Positions 1 to 8,500 of a stretch of 28,167 bases of DNA are shown here, in pieces; the stretch's first letter is position 1; every line of letters starts with the position of its first letter. The stretch is taken from the NCBI GenBank assembly GCA_024278775.1, contig JAJRSP010000215.1, forward strand, positions 1 through 28,167. The letters are read 5' to 3'. The position numbers and the translations under genes are program-made. This stretch comes from Planctomycetota bacterium. GTDB taxonomy: Bacteria > Planctomycetota > Phycisphaerae > UBA1845. The notes beneath the pieces were generated by a model. The model was not told the origin of the DNA, did not search any database, and saw only the letters and a list, made by a program, of their open reading frames with translations.

Positions 1-1264
1 CCTGATCGGTCGGCTTGTAGTACACTTTCTCAACCCCCAGATACGTCTGGTCGGCCGCGTCCACGTCCCGGTGCGGGTTTCGATAGCCCTCGCCCGATCC
101 GAGCCGTTTCGCCCCGGCGTAGCCACTGCCCCGCAGGTGTTTCGGCACGGGGATCGTACGGCCCTCGCGGACGTCCTTCCCCGCCTCCCAGATCGCCACG
201 GCCGCCGCATTCGATTTCGGCGAGCAGGCCAGATAGGTGGCCGCCTGCGCAAGAGGGAGCTGACATTCCGGCAGGCCCACCGTCTGCGTCGCAGCGGCGG
301 CGGCCTGGGCGAGGATCAACGCCTGCGGGTCGGCGTTGCCGATATCCTCAGACGCCGCGATCACCAACCGCCGCGCAATATACCGAGGGTCTTCTCCGGC
401 TTCGAGCATCCGGGCGAGCCAGTAGATGGCCGCGTCAGGATCACTACCCCGGACAGATTTGATCATCGCACTGATGGCGTCGAAGTGGGCGTCGCCCATG
501 GCGTCGTATTGAATCGCCTTTCGCTGGGTGGATTCGGCCGCCGTATCCAGGTCAACCACGATTCGTTTGTCCGCCGCGGATTGATCCGTCTGAGACAGCA
601 CGGCAATCTCAAGCGCCGTCAAGGCACGACGGGCGTCACCGTCCGACGTGATCGCGAGGTGTTCGGCCGCTTCTTCCGTGAGTTCAACGGAGTACTCCCC
701 CAGGCCCCGCTCCTTGTCGGTGGCCGCGCGTCGGAGAAGCGTTTTGATGTCCGAAATCAACAGCGGCTCAAACTGGAAAATCTGGCTGCGCGACAGAAGC
801 GGCGCGTTGATCGCAAAGAACGGATTCTCCGTCGTGGCACCGATAAGAATCACGACACCGGACTCAACATCACCGAGAAGCACGTCCTGTTGAGCTTTGT
901 TGAACCGGTGCAGCTCATCCACGAAGAGGATGGTGCGGCGGCCGGAGGTTTCCAGCCGGTCGCGGGCACCGCTGAGGATATCTCGTACCTCTTTTACGCC
1001 GGTGGAGACCGCGTTGACCGAGGCGAAGTGCGCCTCGGTGGAATCGGCGATGATGGTGGCCAGCGTGGTCTTGCCGGTGCCCGGTGGTCCGTAGAAGATC
1101 GCGCTGGTCAGGCGGTCAGCCTCCAGCGTGCGGCGCAGCAGCTTCCCCTCGGCCGTGAACGCACGCTGCCCGACGAACTCCTCCAGAGATCGCGGCCGCA
1201 TACGCACGGCCAGCGGCTCGACGCGGGTACGGTTGGCACCGCGTTGTTCGGTAAACAGATCCAC
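1..1264 (-). CDS. rarA: Replication-associated recombination protein A, AAA+ ATPase (partial, C-terminus beyond left edge)
   Basis: RarA/MgsA is a clamp-loader-like AAA+ ATPase that acts at stalled replication forks. Reading the minus strand from a GTG at 1264 gives 421 residues with no stop before the window edge; the family is about 430-450 residues, so only a short tail is missing. Visible motifs are Walker A GPPGTGKTT (about residues 59-67), Walker B ILFVDELHR followed by FNK (112-123), and sensor 1 GATTENP (142-148). The start is set by an in-frame TGA just upstream and a GAGGAG Shine-Dalgarno at 1273-1278, eight bases from the GTG. The N-terminus MDLF also fits the family. A long open frame on the opposite strand is only a shadow of this gene. 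Family assignment is firm; the role at forks is family knowledge. Confidence 0.95.
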   Translation of the reverse strand, partial: MDLFTEQRGANRTRVEPLAVRMRPRSLEEFVGQRAFTAEGKLLRRTLEADRLTSAIFYGPPGTGKTTLATIIADSTEAHFASVNAVSTGVKEVRDILSGARDRLETSGRRTILFVDELHRFNKAQQDVLLGDVESGVVILIGATTENPFFAINAPLLSRSQIFQFEPLLISDIKTLLRRAATDKERGLGEYSVELTEEAAEHLAITSDGDARRALTALEIAVLSQTDQSAADKRIVVDLDTAAESTQRKAIQYDAMGDAHFDAISAMIKSVRGSDPDAAIYWLARMLEAGEDPRYIARRLVIAASEDIGNADPQALILAQAAAAATQTVGLPECQLPLAQAATYLACSPKSNAAAVAIWEAGKDVREGRTIPVPKHLRGSGYAGAKRLGSGEGYRNPHRDVDAADQTYLGVEKVYYKPTDQ

Positions 1265-1285
1265 TATCTCGACTCCTCATCGGAG

Positions 1286-1291
1286 ATTGTA
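1286..1291 (-). promoter_or_regulatory. rarA: Candidate -10 box for rarA
   Basis: Read on the minus strand this is TACAAT, about seven bases before a likely transcription start near 1279, which would leave a short leader carrying the GAGGAG site. No convincing -35 hexamer is seen 16-18 bp further upstream, so the call rests on the -10 box alone. Confidence 0.35.
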
Positions 1292-1738
1292 CGTCCAAGG
1301 GCGGTATCCGTCGCGTGTCGGCCGGTGTTGCGTGGACCAATCGAGCTTGCGGAGCCCCATTCTTCGCCCCAGGGCAAAGTGGGGTGAAGACGAAAACATG
1401 CAGCCCCCCACTCTCAAACGCGGGTTATGGTCCGATAGCCATACCACGACCCCCTCACATGAATCCACCGCGTCCGCCAGGCGAACTACGGGACATGATA
1501 GGCACCATCCTATCCTCACCCTTATCGCCGCCTCAGTGGCTCCGGCCCGCGAAATCCGGGGTCGTTTCCACGAGCCTCGAAAAAAAACTTGACACCGGTG
1601 GAAGGGATATCGTAGCGGGGTGTCCGGTAATTCCGGTAGTAACATGACGCCAACGCGGACGTTTTTTGTTATCGGATATTTGGAAGATCACGGTGGTCTG
1701 ATAACCGCTTCTCGTCCGTATCCGCAGTCCGAAAGTAC

Positions 1739-1766
1739 TAAAGGATGTTTATCGGCGCGACGATTC
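1739..1766 (+). promoter_or_regulatory. Candidate sigma-28 (FliA)-like promoter of flagellin 1
   Basis: TAAAGGAT (1739-1746), a 12-base spacer, then GACGATTC (1759-1766). Against the enterobacterial FliA consensus TAAAGTTT-N11-GCCGATAA this gives 6/8 and 5/8 matches with one extra spacer base. The same N12 geometry is seen upstream of flagellin 2. A transcript starting here would have a leader of about 280 nt. A competing -10-like TCTGATAA at 1697-1704 lacks a -35. Confidence 0.33.
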
Positions 1767-2017
1767 TTCGTGGTGTCGGGCGGCTTCTTATTGGGCTGCC
1801 CTCACGGTATTTCCAAGGCGTTCGAGAAGACAGCACGCCACGGAAAACCACTTTCGCCGAACGGTTGAAGACGTAAGGAACAGCAGAGGCGAACGGGCAG
1901 TTCGCTACGGCGATCAAGGAAAGACGCCCGCGGATGTGAAGCCGGCATCACCGGGTTCGTTTCTCCGGGATCGATCGTGACGCCGGATCGAAGCGAATCG
2001 CGACGATCGGTATCAGA

Positions 2018-2033
2018 CAGGCCCCGACGCCTG
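2018..2033 (+). promoter_or_regulatory. Leader hairpin directly before the flagellin 1 ribosome binding site
   Basis: CAGGC and GCCTG form a 5-bp stem around a 6-base loop; an alternative pairing of ATCAG with CTGAT overlaps it. The hairpin ends a few bases before GGGAGG (2037-2042), the presumed ribosome binding site of flagellin 1. It could affect ribosome access. The stem is short and may be chance, but flagellin 2 has a stronger hairpin in a similar place. Confidence 0.3.
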
Positions 2034-2054
2034 ATTGGGAGGCACGCAGCAACC

Positions 2055-3566
2055 ATGACTCGTATTAACACGAATGTTCAATCGCTGATCGCACGACGCG
2101 TGTTGAGTATCAACAACTCGTCGCTGAATCAATCGCTGGAGCGACTCAGCACCGGTCTGCGGATTAACTCCGGCAAAGACGACCCGGCCGGTCTGATTGC
2201 GTCGGAGACCTTACGAGCCAACATCCGCTCCATCGACACCGCCGTCAACAACGCGACCCGCGCGGATACCATCGTAGCTGTCGCCGAGGGCGGCCTCCAG
2301 GAAGTCAGCTCGCTGCTGCTCGACCTTGAAAACCTGATCGATCAGTCGGCGAACCAGGCCGGCGTAACGCCCCAAGAGATTGCAGCCAATCAGCTTCAGA
2401 TCGATTCCATCCTGAACTCCATCAACCGGCTGTCTGAGTCAACGGCGTTCGGTGACAAGAAACTCCTTAACGGCTCGCTCGACTTCACGACGTCCGGTGT
2501 CAACGTAAACGAATCCACCGGAGCGACGCTCTCTCATCTTGGTAAGGTTCAGATCAACGCCGTAAAAGTGGCCGCCGGGACTTTCCGCCAGGTCACCATC
2601 AACCGGGTCACCGCATCGACCCGTGGCAACATCAGTGCCGTGCTCGGTGGCACGACCGCTACATCAACCACAGTACGTGATGGCACGCTCGGGGACACCA
2701 CAACGCTTCAGATTCGAGGCGTGTACGGAAGCCAACTCCTTAGCTTCGCCTCCGGAACGTCAGCCGCAAGCATTGCCACCGCAGTCAACGCCCTCTCCTC
2801 ACTCACCGGCGTGAAAGCCTCCGCATACCTCGGCACCACCGGCGCAGGGACCCCCACACTGAGCCTCAGCACCACGAAATATGGGAAAGACGCTTTTGTT
2901 GCCGTATCCGTGTTGGAAAACGCCGGCACCGCGGCCGGCGATGCCATCGGCACGAATGTCTCCAAGGCCACAGGCTCCAACGGCACGTTCACCGTAAACG
3001 GGACCAATGCCATCGTTAGCGGTTTGGATCTCTCCGTCCGTGCCGGAGATGTCTCGGCCGATGTGACGCTTACCGCGGCCTTTGGTGGTGGCACAAGCTC
3101 CGAGACTTCCACTAGCTTTGAAGTCACGGGCGGCGGTGCCGTTTTCGCTATCTCCCCCACGGTGGGTCTATCGGGACAGGAGTCCATCGGCGTCGGCGAA
3201 GTGAGCACCGGAAAGCTCGGCAATGCCTCGGTCGGGTACCTGTCGACGCTGGCGACCGGGCTCGCGAACGACCTCGCCAGTAAGAACTTTACGACCGCCC
3301 AACGGGTGGTGCGTACCGCCATCGATCAGATCGCCACACTCCGTGGCCGCTTGGGTGGATTCCAGAAGGACACACTCCAAACCACGATCAGCTCACTACG
3401 AGTGGCCGGCGAAAACATCCGGTCTGCGGAAAGCGCAATCCGTGATGCCGATTTCGCTGCGGAGACCTCGAAGCTGACCCGGGCCCAAATTCTGGTCGCC
3501 TCGGCCGGTTCCATTCTGAAACTCGCTAACGCACAGCCGCAAAGTGCCCTGTCGCTACTGGGATAG
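2055..3566 (+). CDS. Flagellin 1 (503 aa)
   Basis: Structural subunit of the flagellar filament, exported by the flagellar type III system. The N-terminal D0/D1 region (about residues 1-140) has the classic MTRINTN start, LSTGLRINSGKDDPAGL and a long coiled-coil region. The C-terminal D0/D1 (about 420-503) has ESAIRDADFAAETSKLTR and ends LLG. The middle is Thr/Ser/Gly-rich with a flagellin-IN-like segment (SQLLSFASGT...SIATAVNAL). The frame is open upstream to an ATG at 1977, but the family start at 2055 is preferred because it begins the conserved D0 helix; GGGAGG lies 12 bases upstream, slightly far. Neighbours are flagellin 2, fliD and fliS. An intrinsic terminator follows, so it is probably transcribed alone. 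It aligns with flagellin 2 at both ends but differs strongly in the middle, suggesting old paralogues with different surface domains. Confidence 0.95.
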   Translation: MTRINTNVQSLIARRVLSINNSSLNQSLERLSTGLRINSGKDDPAGLIASETLRANIRSIDTAVNNATRADTIVAVAEGGLQEVSSLLLDLENLIDQSANQAGVTPQEIAANQLQIDSILNSINRLSESTAFGDKKLLNGSLDFTTSGVNVNESTGATLSHLGKVQINAVKVAAGTFRQVTINRVTASTRGNISAVLGGTTATSTTVRDGTLGDTTTLQIRGVYGSQLLSFASGTSAASIATAVNALSSLTGVKASAYLGTTGAGTPTLSLSTTKYGKDAFVAVSVLENAGTAAGDAIGTNVSKATGSNGTFTVNGTNAIVSGLDLSVRAGDVSADVTLTAAFGGGTSSETSTSFEVTGGGAVFAISPTVGLSGQESIGVGEVSTGKLGNASVGYLSTLATGLANDLASKNFTTAQRVVRTAIDQIATLRGRLGGFQKDTLQTTISSLRVAGENIRSAESAIRDADFAAETSKLTRAQILVASAGSILKLANAQPQSALSLLG

Positions 3567-3604
3567 CGGTATCACGGGCAAAACGACCGAAATTGACACA
3601 CCCT

Positions 3605-3644
3605 CCGGCGTCTGATGGTTTCTCATCGGGCGCCGGTTTTTTTT
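3605..3644 (+). terminator. Rho-independent terminator after flagellin 1
   Basis: The outer stem CCGGCG/CGCCGG (3605-3610 with 3631-3636), with inner GATG/CATC pairing, is followed directly by T8 (3637-3644). It lies about 40 bases past the flagellin 1 stop. This is the clearest intrinsic terminator in the window. Confidence 0.85.
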
Positions 3645-3706
3645 CGCTCCTATCGTCGCACAGACGCCGTCTCTCCGCATGGTCCGAATTTTTTTTGGTC
3701 CGCTAA

Positions 3707-3734
3707 CAAAGTCGACGCCCGCATCGTCCGAAAA
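3707..3734 (+). promoter_or_regulatory. Candidate sigma-28 (FliA)-like promoter of flagellin 2
   Basis: CAAAGTCG (3707-3714), a 12-base spacer, then TCCGAAAA (3727-3734): 5/8 and 6/8 matches to the FliA consensus. The spacing matches that of the flagellin 1 candidate. A T8 tract lies just upstream. Transcription would begin near 3742. Confidence 0.38.
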
Positions 3735-3867
3735 ACGGTTGATCCTGCTCCGTGTGTTCTGTGTGACACACGGCTCGAAGGTGGAACCACGTTAGTCGGG
3801 CCATTCGGAACACGGCACCGTAGACAGCGGGATCAAACGGGATGGCACAAGGTGGTGCAATCCCAGA

Positions 3868-3886
3868 CACCGGCTCGATGCCGGTG
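3868..3886 (+). promoter_or_regulatory. Leader hairpin before the flagellin 2 ribosome binding site
   Basis: CACCGGC and GCCGGTG form a perfect 7-bp stem around the loop TCGAT. It sits 13 bases before the ribosome binding site AAGGAAG (3900-3906) and has no T-tract, so it is not a terminator. A role in mRNA stability, or in binding a regulator such as CsrA, is possible but inferred. Confidence 0.45.
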
Positions 3887-3912
3887 ACGCTCGTTGGTCA
3901 AGGAAGACAGAC

Positions 3913-5364
3913 ATGACCAGAATCAACAGCAACATACCCGCGCTTCGGGCGACGACCCAGCTATCGCGGAATTTCAGTGACCTGAATACGCGGTTGGAGC
4001 GACTCAGCACCGGGTTGCGAATCAATCGCGGTCGAGACGATCCGGCCGGTCTGATAGCCTCAGAACGCCTCCGGTTTGAAATCCGCGCCATCGGGCAAGC
4101 AGTGGATAATTCCACGCGTGCGTTGAACGTCATCTCCACCGCAGAGGCAGCACTCAACGAGTCAAACTCACTGCTCCTCGATCTCCAGTCGCTGGTCGTC
4201 GAAGCGGCCAACGAGGGGGCGCTCACCCAAGAAGAGGTCAGCGCCAACCAACTGCAGATCGACTCGATCCTCGCCAGTCTGGATCGAATCGCCAATACCA
4301 CACGTTTCGCCAGCAGGAAACTCCTGGATGGGTCGCAGGCCTATATCTTATCATCAGTAGCCACCAGCGCACTAGCAAGCGTGACGGTGTTCTCCGCCCG
4401 ACTACCCGAGTCCGGCCCAAGAACCGTGACCGTATCGGTCACTCAGTCAGCCCAGACCGGGCAAATCGCGTTCATCGGATCCAACCCGGGGGGTACGTCG
4501 ACCACGTCGGCCACCTCCATCGAGCTGCAGGGAACAACCGGTACGGAACTGATTTCCTTCGCGGCCGGAGCGACCTTTACGGAGATTGCCGCTGCGGTCA
4601 ACTCCATCACAAACGCCACGGGTGTGTCCGCCGTCGTATCCACAACGGCGACGGGCACCACCACGAGTGCCATCCTGCTCAACAGCGTATCGGTTGGGTC
4701 GGACCAGTTCGTCTCTGTCACACCCATCACCGGTAACTTCGTTACCACGGGTAATAACAACAGTGTGATCCGAGACGTCGGGCAAGATGCGGGCGTGCTG
4801 ATTGACGGGCAAGCCGCTCTCGTTCGCGGCCTTCGCGCCGATGTACGAACCGGCAACATTGACGCAAGAATCTACGTGACGAAGGCACAAGGGCAGACAA
4901 TCAGCTCGCAGACATTCAGCATCACCGGCGGCGGATCGCTCTTTCAGCTTACGCCGGAGGTCAGTTCGAATGGTCAGGTGAACGTGGCGTTTAACTCTCT
5001 ACGGTCCACGCAGCTCGGCAACTCGGTCGTCGGTCGATTGCACACGCTTCGCAGCGGGGCCGCCAACGACCTCAACACCAAGAATTTTCTGTCCATGCAG
5101 AAAATCGTCGCCGAAGCCATTGACCAGGTGTCCACCTCACGGGGGCGGCTCGGCAACCTCGCCAAAAACACCATCGACACCAACATTTCAGCGCAAAACA
5201 TCGCCCTGGAGAACGTCACCGCAGCCGAATCCGTCATCCGCGATGCAGACATGGCCGCTGAGCTATCGGCGCTGACACGAGCCCAGATTCTGGTCCAGAG
5301 CACCCAAAGTTCGCTCCAGATCGCCAACTCGGTACCCAATCTGGTGCTATCACTACTCGGTTAG
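3913..5364 (+). CDS. Flagellin 2 (483 aa)
   Basis: Second filament subunit. The N-terminal D0/D1 (about 1-135) carries LERLSTGLRINRGRDDPAGL; the C-terminal D0/D1 (about 400-483) carries ESVIRDADMAAELSALTR and ends LLG. The centre has a flagellin-IN-like segment (TELISFAAGATFTEIAAAVN) corresponding to the one in flagellin 1, but little else in the middle aligns. The ATG at 3913 follows AAGGAAG at good spacing, and the protein begins directly with the conserved D0 helix. It has its own promoter-like sequence and a structured leader. No T-rich terminator follows, so transcription may read into fliD. It could form a separate filament segment or be used under different conditions; which one cannot be told from sequence. 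Confidence 0.95.
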   Translation: MTRINSNIPALRATTQLSRNFSDLNTRLERLSTGLRINRGRDDPAGLIASERLRFEIRAIGQAVDNSTRALNVISTAEAALNESNSLLLDLQSLVVEAANEGALTQEEVSANQLQIDSILASLDRIANTTRFASRKLLDGSQAYILSSVATSALASVTVFSARLPESGPRTVTVSVTQSAQTGQIAFIGSNPGGTSTTSATSIELQGTTGTELISFAAGATFTEIAAAVNSITNATGVSAVVSTTATGTTTSAILLNSVSVGSDQFVSVTPITGNFVTTGNNNSVIRDVGQDAGVLIDGQAALVRGLRADVRTGNIDARIYVTKAQGQTISSQTFSITGGGSLFQLTPEVSSNGQVNVAFNSLRSTQLGNSVVGRLHTLRSGAANDLNTKNFLSMQKIVAEAIDQVSTSRGRLGNLAKNTIDTNISAQNIALENVTAAESVIRDADMAAELSALTRAQILVQSTQSSLQIANSVPNLVLSLLG

Positions 5365-5443
5365 CCGCCGTAAGAACCTCTGATGGGGTCCGCTTCCGGC
5401 ATCACGATCACGCCCCCCCCGCTGTTGCCGCACGTCCCCCCCG

Positions 5444-5451
5444 GCCGATAA
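5444..5451 (+). promoter_or_regulatory. Perfect FliA-type -10 box (GCCGATAA) before fliD
   Basis: GCCGATAA matches the sigma-28 -10 consensus at all 8 positions and lies about 70 bases before the fliD start. The expected -35 position (5424-5432) does not resemble TAAAGTTT. It is either a -10-driven promoter or a chance match; its position between two flagellar genes favours the first. Confidence 0.35.
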
Positions 5452-5522
5452 ACCAAACGGCTGCGGTGGTGGTGTGCGCTGAACGGGGCGGAACCCGGAA
5501 CGCAGTCAGGAGACAACCGAAC

Positions 5523-8500
5523 ATGAGTGGAATCTCTAGCAGCATCGGACTGGTCACCGGCATCGATTCGAAGGCGCTTATTGATCAACTCATCGCATTT
5601 GAATCAAGACCAATCGCCTCGCTACAGTCGCGCGTTCAGGATATTGACCAGCGTCGGGCGGCGTTTCTCGAACTCTCGGCACAGCTCCTGGCGATCCGCA
5701 ACTCGGTGTCCAACTTTGACAAACCGAGCTTCTTCAACCGGTTCACAGCCACGAGCACGAATGAGGACGTCGTTTCGGCCACGGCTACGGAAAACGCCCT
5801 TCCCAGCTCAACCACGTTCCGAGTTCGTTCGCTCGTCGCAAGCCACTCGTTCATCAGTCGGGGCTTTGCGGATACAAACCGCACGCCCGTCGGGGCCGGT
5901 GCCATCACGATCGAGGTGGGAGCCGGGCGGGTCAACGATGGCACCAACCTCGACACCCTCAACGGCGGCAGCGGCGTCGGTCGCGGCACGATCCGCATCA
6001 CCGACCGCAGCGGAGCCTCAGCCGAAATCGACCTGACGACGGCCCAAACCGTCGACGACATACTTCGCGCGATCAACAGCGAGACCGGCATCAACGTCCG
6101 CGCTCGCGTCACCGGAATCCCCACATTTGACTTTTCGGGGAATCAGGTCCTCGGTGATCGTATCGTCATTGATGATCTGACGAACGGCTCAGGCAATCTG
6201 ATCATCGTCGATATCAACGGCGGACGCACCGCAGCGGACCTGGGTATCGCCGCGGACGTGGCCGCCGGTCGTATCGATGGAAAGGACCTCGTTCGTCTGA
6301 CGGAGACCACACAAGCCTCGCTGCTCAACGACGGCAACGGCATCGGCGGGGTTGGTGGCGTGATTGCCAAAAATGATTTGACGTTTACCTCGACTACGGA
6401 GGGCTCGTTCGAAGTGTCGTTGTCCAGTTTCATGGACAACCCCACGGATCTTCGCGCGTTGAACTCCGGAGCGGGTGTGCGGTTCGGCGTGATCAGAATC
6501 ACCGATCGGGCGGGGAACAGCGTTGACGTCGACCTGAGCGATCTGGAATCTCAAGCCGTGGTCACTGTGGGAGACATCAAAGCCCGGATCAACAACGCCA
6601 CACAACAAGCCGGCGTCGCGGTTACGATCGGCTCCTCCGCCAGTAGCGGATCCAACGGCGATTCCAACATCTTCCTCGTCACCGACGAGTCAACACCCGA
6701 CCCGGGTCAGGCGGGGTCGCTGAAGATCGAAGACCTGAGCGGGTTTTCGGCTGCTGATCTCGGCATCGCCAACGAAACCGATAACGCGTCATACGGGGGA
6801 CGAAATGTTTACAGCGTGTCCACGCTCGGCGATGTGATTCGCGCCATCAACTTCGCTCCAAATAACAGCTTTGTTCATGCAACCATCTCGGACGACGGTA
6901 ATGGGATCGAACTTACGGCGCAGGGGTTCGGCAATGAGGTCACGGTGACGGCCGCGGTAGACCCCGACGGTAACACCAACTCAACGGCGGCCCGTGACCT
7001 GGGTCTCCTCGGGGCCACGTTTTCCAGCTCGGGCGGTTCGTTTCGTTCGAGACCGCTGGTGGCCGGTCTCAACACGGTACTCTTGCAAACGCTCAATGGC
7101 GGACAAGGCACCACCGCCGGCGTAATCTCCATCACGGACCGAACGGGGGCCACAGCCACTATTGATCTCAGCACGGCCCGAACACTCCAAGACGTGATCG
7201 ATCTTGTCAACGCCGACGGCACCACCGCGCTGACGGCCTCCGTCAACAGGGGGGGGACCGGGCTGCAGCTTACCGATGGATCCAACGGCGCAGGGAGCAT
7301 CGTCATCAACGACGTGTCCGGCACGTTGGCCGAGGACCTCGGTCTGGCCGGAACTCATCTGCCGGATGTGGGTAGTGTCGTCGACGGCGGCAATGCGCAA
7401 CGACAGTACATCACTGAAAACACGTTGCTTTCCGATCTGAATCTGGGTCGCGGCGTGTCTTCGGGGTCAATCCAGATCACCACGGCCGATGGAGCGGTAC
7501 GAACAATAGACTTATCCAGCGCGACCACAGTAGGTGCCGTCATCGACCGGCTGAACCGAACGGATATTTCGGCACGAATCAACGACACCGGCGATGGTAT
7601 CCTTATCACCGACGCCACCAGTGGCGACGGATTGCTCACCATCGAAGACGTGGACGGCGGATCGACGGCGTCCGATCTCCGACTCGTCAACACGGCCCGC
7701 ACCGGAGGAAATACCATTGATGGGTCATTTGAGACGCGAATTGAAATCAGCGCCAACGACACCCTGGCCGACGTCGCTCGAAAAATATCCGACGCCGGAG
7801 CCGGCGTATCAACATCCGTCATCAACGACGGAAGCACGGTCGCCCCGTTTAGTCTATCGCTCACTTCAGAGACCGCCGGGCGTCGTGGCGAACTCACCAT
7901 CGACACCGGAGGCATCGACTTGGGTCTGCAAACGCTCTCCCGCGCGCAAGACGCCGTCGTCACCATCGGTGACGCCGAAGGCGGCATACGACTCATCACC
8001 AGCTCTTCCAACACGCTGGACAACGTCGTCGAAGGCGTCACATTCGACCTGTTGTCGACGAGCAATGAAGAGATCACCATCAACGTCGCCCAAGACATTG
8101 ATGCGATTGTCGAGGGGGTGCAGCAGTTCGTGGACCAGTACAACAGCACACTCGACAAGATTGCTGAAGGCGATACGTTCAATAGCGAAACATTCAAACG
8201 CGGCCCACTGTTTGGTGATTCCACGGTTGATCAGATACAGTCACGGCTACGGCGGGCCATCTTAGGGCAAGCTCAGGGCGTTGACGCGGCGTTTTCACGC
8301 CCCTTCAGTGTGGGGCTTCGCTTAGGTTCCGGTGGTAAGTTGGAGTTCAACGAGGAAACATTTCGGGACGCCTATGAACGGGCTCCGGAAAAAGTCCAAG
8401 ACCTCTTCACCCATAAGGACACCGGGTTCGGAGCCACGATCCAAGATGCGCTCGACGGGATGACCGAGAATCTCGATGGCCTACTCGCCCGAAAGGACAC

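Larger units (their letters stand above)
1265..2054. other. 790-bp non-coding region between rarA and flagellin 1
   Basis: No open frame here looks like a protein. The stretch holds the rarA promoter side on the left and the promoter and long leader of flagellin 1 on the right. An A-tract followed by TTGACA (1589-1594) has no matching -10 at 16-18 bp. A perfect TTTATCGGC (1748-1756) is the reverse complement of a FliA -10 box but has no -35 in that orientation. Two short CCGG arms near 1622-1634 could form only a weak hairpin. Confidence 0.6.
3567..3912. other. 346-bp region between the two flagellin genes
   Basis: No gene is supported. It contains the terminator of flagellin 1, a T8 tract (3689-3696) flanked by two direct GGTCCG copies (3681-3686 and 3697-3702), a FliA-like promoter, and the roughly 170-nt leader of flagellin 2 with a hairpin and ribosome binding site. 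A 90-codon open frame here has no recognisable protein character. Confidence 0.7.

Noticed and set aside
71..1387. 438-codon open frame on the plus strand opposite rarA
   Set aside because: Arg/Gly-rich translation with no domain; it is the antisense shadow of rarA, whose motifs are unambiguous on the minus strand.
1589..1617. TTGACA after an A-tract as a sigma-70 promoter
   Set aside because: No -10-like hexamer at 16-18 bp; the nearest TATCGT is at 13 bp.
1748..1756. Minus-strand FliA -10 (GCCGATAAA)
   Set aside because: No -35 in the correct place and no flagellar gene in that direction; rarA is about 480 bases away.
1620..1868. 82-codon plus-strand open frame in the rarA-flagellin gap
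   Set aside because: No Shine-Dalgarno, no recognisable composition, and it covers the flagellin 1 promoter and leader.
1977..2054. Extended N-terminus for flagellin 1
   Set aside because: The added 26 residues are Arg/Ser-rich and unlike a flagellin; the D0 helix starts at the ATG at 2055.
3681..3702. T8 tract as a second terminator
   Set aside because: The flanking GGTCCG copies are direct, not inverted, so no stem forms.
3843..3860. Sigma-54-like TGGCAC...TGCA upstream of flagellin 2
   Set aside because: The GG and GC dinucleotides are separated by 11 bases instead of the required 10, and the -12 element lacks TTGC.
3615..3887. 90-codon plus-strand open frame between the flagellins
   Set aside because: Overlaps the terminator and the leader hairpin; no protein character.
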